From a bacterium (GTDB taxonomy: Bacteria > Pseudomonadota > Alphaproteobacteria > SP197), in contig JAPPGE010000094.1 in assembly GCA_028821455.1 (NCBI GenBank), positions 1 to 64,000 of the forward strand: a DNA stretch of 64,000 nucleotides, given 5' to 3'. Below are positions 61,657 through 64,000 of this stretch, in pieces. The position numbers were made by a program, and so were the translations under genes. Below the pieces are notes generated by a model, which was not told the DNA's origin, did no database searches, and saw nothing but the letters and a program-made list of their open reading frames with translations. How positions within the stretch are numbered: the first letter of the stretch is position 1; every line of letters begins with the position of its first letter.

Positions 61657-62573
61657 AGCCGCATCTCTTCATGCAAATGCCCGCCAATTGCCGCGAGCAG
61701 ACCGGCAGCGGCTGCGTGTTCCGTAATTCCCCGAGCGTCCAGCCCAGGTGCGGTATTCGTAATGACGACTCCGGCCAATTCGTGTCCGCTGACGGCACCA
61801 AGCAGTTCCACGAACTGCTCAGGCGTTAACCCACCAATGTTGACAATGGGTGTCCCGGCGGCGTGCCCGGTATCCAGTACTCCCATGTCGATATGCAGGG
61901 TCGTCGCACCCTGCTTGTCCAGGAATGATCGGATTTCGTCCTTTGCTGTCTCCACGCCTCGGTCATCGATACTCGTTGAGGTGCGAATCGAGTGATTTCC
62001 AGACTCTACTGATCTCCAGGCTGGCATTGGCTGGAGCCCATTGACTCCAATGCAAAGAAGAGCACCGCGCTTGACCATCGCCGTCTGATCCGGAGAAGGA
62101 ACCTGGGGCGCGAAACGGATGAGCGCAGTCTCTGGTGCTGCCTGGAAAATCGCTCGCAACATGCTGTCCGCCGCAAGGCCGTCACCGCCGAGCACGACAG
62201 GCACTGCGCCACGATCAAGGATCTGGGTCGTCAGGACGGCTACCGATTTCCTGGCGGTCTCGCGCCGTGTCTCCACCAAACCAATATCGCCGAGATCGAA
62301 ACCGATATCGCCTGAGCGAAGTTTGCGCGTAATGCGGCGATGCAGATCAACCACCGAACCGGATGGAGATTCGAAATAGGGTTGCAATTGTTCAACTGAA
62401 GCTTCTCTCAGGGCTGCAGGACCGTCTGCTGTCCCAGATCGACCCGGGGGCAAGGGGTTGGATGATACGCCGAATACCACCAGAGATCCGGATTTCACGC
62501 TTTCAACAGGCGAAAGCCGAAAGGCCGCGAAACCGGGCGTCATGCCCCCTAAACCGTCAGAGCGCGGGTACAA
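61653..62573 (-). CDS. degenerate ureohydrolase paralogue D
   Basis: A 306-residue arginase-fold protein and first gene of the operon. GGDH is GGDG (129-132), DxHxD is APQVP (155-159), and SxDxD is HIDMG (227-231), leaving one ligand (Asp229). The start is probably a TTG at 62573, because GGAGGGG lies six bases upstream; ATG codons at 62612 and 62543 are alternatives with poor ribosome binding sites. It faces the IclR gene across about 165 bases. Confidence 0.75.
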   Translation of the reverse strand: MYPRSDGLGGMTPGFAAFRLSPVESVKSGSLVVFGVSSNPLPPGRSGTADGPAALREASVEQLQPYFESPSGSVVDLHRRITRKLRSGDIGFDLGDIGLVETRRETARKSVAVLTTQILDRGAVPVVLGGDGLAADSMLRAIFQAAPETALIRFAPQVPSPDQTAMVKRGALLCIGVNGLQPMPAWRSVESGNHSIRTSTSIDDRGVETAKDEIRSFLDKQGATTLHIDMGVLDTGHAAGTPIVNIGGLTPEQFVELLGAVSGHELAGVVITNTAPGLDARGITEHAAAAGLLAAIGGHLHEEMRL

Positions 62574-62739
62574 TTGTTGCCCCTCCAAAATTGAGAGAGT
62601 CGGCACCGCCATCCTGGTTCTGATCGCTTGCCTTATCGGGGTGACTAACGGTATGAGTGTCCCGCGTACCGGGCTGAATCGGGCGCCGAGCGGCTGTCGA
62701 TCCAGCCCACACACGAGATGAGCGACGTGGAGGAGAATC
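62574..62739. promoter_or_regulatory. divergent promoter region between operon and IclR gene
   Basis: This 166-base space must hold the promoter of the ureohydrolase operon and that of the IclR gene. IclR proteins usually bind palindromes here and repress the operon until the substrate is present. I cannot mark a palindrome or -10/-35 box with confidence. Confidence 0.45.
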
Positions 62740-63495
62740 GTGGCCAAGAGGGAGAGCGACAGTGGCGCCACCCATACCGAGCGACGCCCGAATGACGGTT
62801 TCTCCGGGGTCGAATCTGTCGAGCGTGCCCTCACCCTGCTGAACGTCTTTCATGACAGTCCAGCCGCCCTTCCACTCAAGGACATGGCAATACGAAGCGG
62901 GCTTACCAAATCCACGATACTGCGGCTTGCTGTCTCGCTGGAACGCTTTGGGTATCTTGCGCGGGACAAGGACGGCCTCTATCACCTCGGGCCCATGCTG
63001 TGGCGTCTTGGTTCGGTATTTCGGCAGAACTTGAATCTGGGCGTCGTTGTAAGGCCCGTCCTTCTCGACCTTGTGAACAAAACCGGAGAAAGCGCGTCGT
63101 TCTACGTACCGCGTGGTGACATTGGCGTGTGCCTTTACCGCGTCAACTCGAACCGACTGGCGCGGGACCACGTCGAGGAGGGTGACGTGATCCCGTTCGG
63201 TCTCGGCTCGTCCGGGCAGATCCTGAGAGCCTTCAGCGGGGGTAAGGGCGCAGCGGCCAGCAGAATTCGACAACAGCGGGTCTATGTCAGTCTGGGCGAG
63301 AGGGATCCGGATGTTGCCGGAATCTCCGCTGCGGTCCTCGGGCCGGAGGAGGAACTCATAGGTGCCGTCAGCCTCTCCGGGCTTTTGACCAGATTTACGA
63401 AGGATACAACTCCGAACTACCGCAAGACCGTAATCAGAACAGCAAGAGAGATCGAAGAACGGATAGGTGCGCGCGACAGACTCACCGGACGTTAA
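62740..63495 (+). CDS. IclR-family transcriptional regulator
   Basis: A 251-residue IclR regulator. The winged helix-turn-helix is at about residues 25-85 (ERALTLLNVF, then LPLKDMAIRSGLTKSTILRL) and the effector domain begins near 105 (VRPVLLDLVNKTGESASFYV). The GTG start follows GGAGGAGA. It is divergent from the ureohydrolase operon and is its likely regulator. It ends 44 bases before the convergent permease gene. Confidence 0.92.
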   Translation: MAKRESDSGATHTERRPNDGFSGVESVERALTLLNVFHDSPAALPLKDMAIRSGLTKSTILRLAVSLERFGYLARDKDGLYHLGPMLWRLGSVFRQNLNLGVVVRPVLLDLVNKTGESASFYVPRGDIGVCLYRVNSNRLARDHVEEGDVIPFGLGSSGQILRAFSGGKGAAASRIRQQRVYVSLGERDPDVAGISAAVLGPEEELIGAVSLSGLLTRFTKDTTPNYRKTVIRTAREIEERIGARDRLTGR

Positions 63496-63539
63496 TCCTT
63501 GAGGTGACGATATCAGCAAGCGTGAGTCGGCCATGATTC

Positions 63540-64000
63540 CTATCGCTCCCCTCTTCCCCGACGGCCGATCAGCTGTATGCCGATCAACGCCAGAACAGAG
63601 ATCGCGATCAGGCAAGTCGAGATTGCCGCGACAGTCGGTTCGATCTGATCACGCAATGCGTTGAACATGCGCCGAGTGATGGTCGCGTACTCGCCGCCCG
63701 AGATCAGCATCGCAACCACGACTTCGTCGAGAGAGGTAATGAAGGCCAGGAACGCTCCCGCCTGCACCGAGAATTTTACCTGCGGCAGCGTCACGTCAAG
63801 CATGGCTCGTGGCCGAGAAGCGCCCATGCTGCGCGCTGCAAGTTCTTGATTGAAATCGTAGCTCTTGAGCCCCGAAAGCACCGTAATAATCACGAAGGGC
63901 AACGCCAATGCGACATGGGCAATGACAACACCTGCCAGTGTGTAGTTCAGCCCGAGCTTGGCATAGAGGTGGAATACGCCGACCGCAATGAGAATGATCG
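63540..64000 (-). CDS. PotC-type ABC permease, partial (5' end beyond the window)
   Basis: The frame continues unbroken to the window edge and is the C-terminal 152 residues of a spermidine/putrescine-type permease. The coupling-loop signature AARSMGASRPRAMLDVTLPQ and the segments VALALPFVIITVLSGLKSYD and VQAGAFLAFITSLDEVVVAM are characteristic of PotC. It is convergent with the IclR gene. Its partner genes lie outside the window, possibly in an import operon linked to the ureohydrolase pathway. Confidence 0.88.
   Translation of the reverse strand, partial: IILIAVGVFHLYAKLGLNYTLAGVVIAHVALALPFVIITVLSGLKSYDFNQELAARSMGASRPRAMLDVTLPQVKFSVQAGAFLAFITSLDEVVVAMLISGGEYATITRRMFNALRDQIEPTVAAISTCLIAISVLALIGIQLIGRRGRGER

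Noticed and set aside
1-64000. CRISPR array or rRNA operon
   Set aside because: No regular repeat-spacer pattern and no rRNA sequence was seen anywhere. One tRNA only.

Overview
The window reads as the chromosome of a high-GC alphaproteobacterium. The support is gene content and order typical of that class: hom and glpX with recJ, a class I polyhydroxyalkanoate synthase, a ribF-ileS-lspA-DUF3035-mutL run, rsmD-rluB-tadA, betaine-homocysteine methyltransferase, and GcvA-type LysR and BMP-type ABC genes. Genus and species cannot be told from the sequence alone.

Layout. 1-3,200 holds small or broken genes: a DUF3800 gene with a stop at codon 2, a hicA remnant with an intact hicB, and a small exported protein. 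A tRNA-Glu(TTC) and recJ follow. 5,400-23,780 is an accessory island with recombinase remnants, an IS1634-type element, a damaged RelE-type toxin pair, a two-subunit molybdoenzyme, an Xre-ImmA/PIN operon, a patatin remnant, an amidase, and a BMP-type ABC importer containing a VOC pseudogene. 23,780-29,500 is core metabolism: glpX, hom, a lipoprotein, phaC and an M24-fold protein. 29,900-33,550 holds a Fic module, an enolase-superfamily enzyme and a PotD-like binding protein. 33,700-36,800 has argC, a tiny membrane protein, and a LysR gene whose promoter region and divergent 40-residue ORF are duplicated beside a decayed LysR copy. 36,800-45,780 carries BHMT, MaoC and the ribF-to-mutL operon. 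45,780-49,000 is a small defence/toxin-antitoxin insert between mutL and rsmD. 49,000-51,550 holds rsmD, an RsuA/RluB pseudouridine synthase, a C26 amidotransferase and tadA. 51,600-53,930 carries two PotD-like paralogues.

The most unusual locus is 54,564-62,573. It is an eight-gene operon on the minus strand, mostly with overlapping stops and starts, facing a divergent IclR regulator. It encodes four ureohydrolase (arginase/agmatinase) fold proteins, only one of which keeps all six manganese ligands. Downstream lie an unrecognised 235-residue protein, an aldehyde dehydrogenase, a class III CoA-transferase and a citryl-CoA-lyase-like enzyme. I infer a catabolic pathway for a guanidino or amidino compound that may use a hetero-oligomeric ureohydrolase. 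A PotC-type permease enters the window from the right edge. Three PotD-like binding proteins in this window have no permease beside them.

Reading the parts together: core genes are intact and tightly packed, while accessory inserts sit between pairs of core genes (glpX/recJ, mutL/rsmD) and are rich in broken toxin, recombinase and effector genes.
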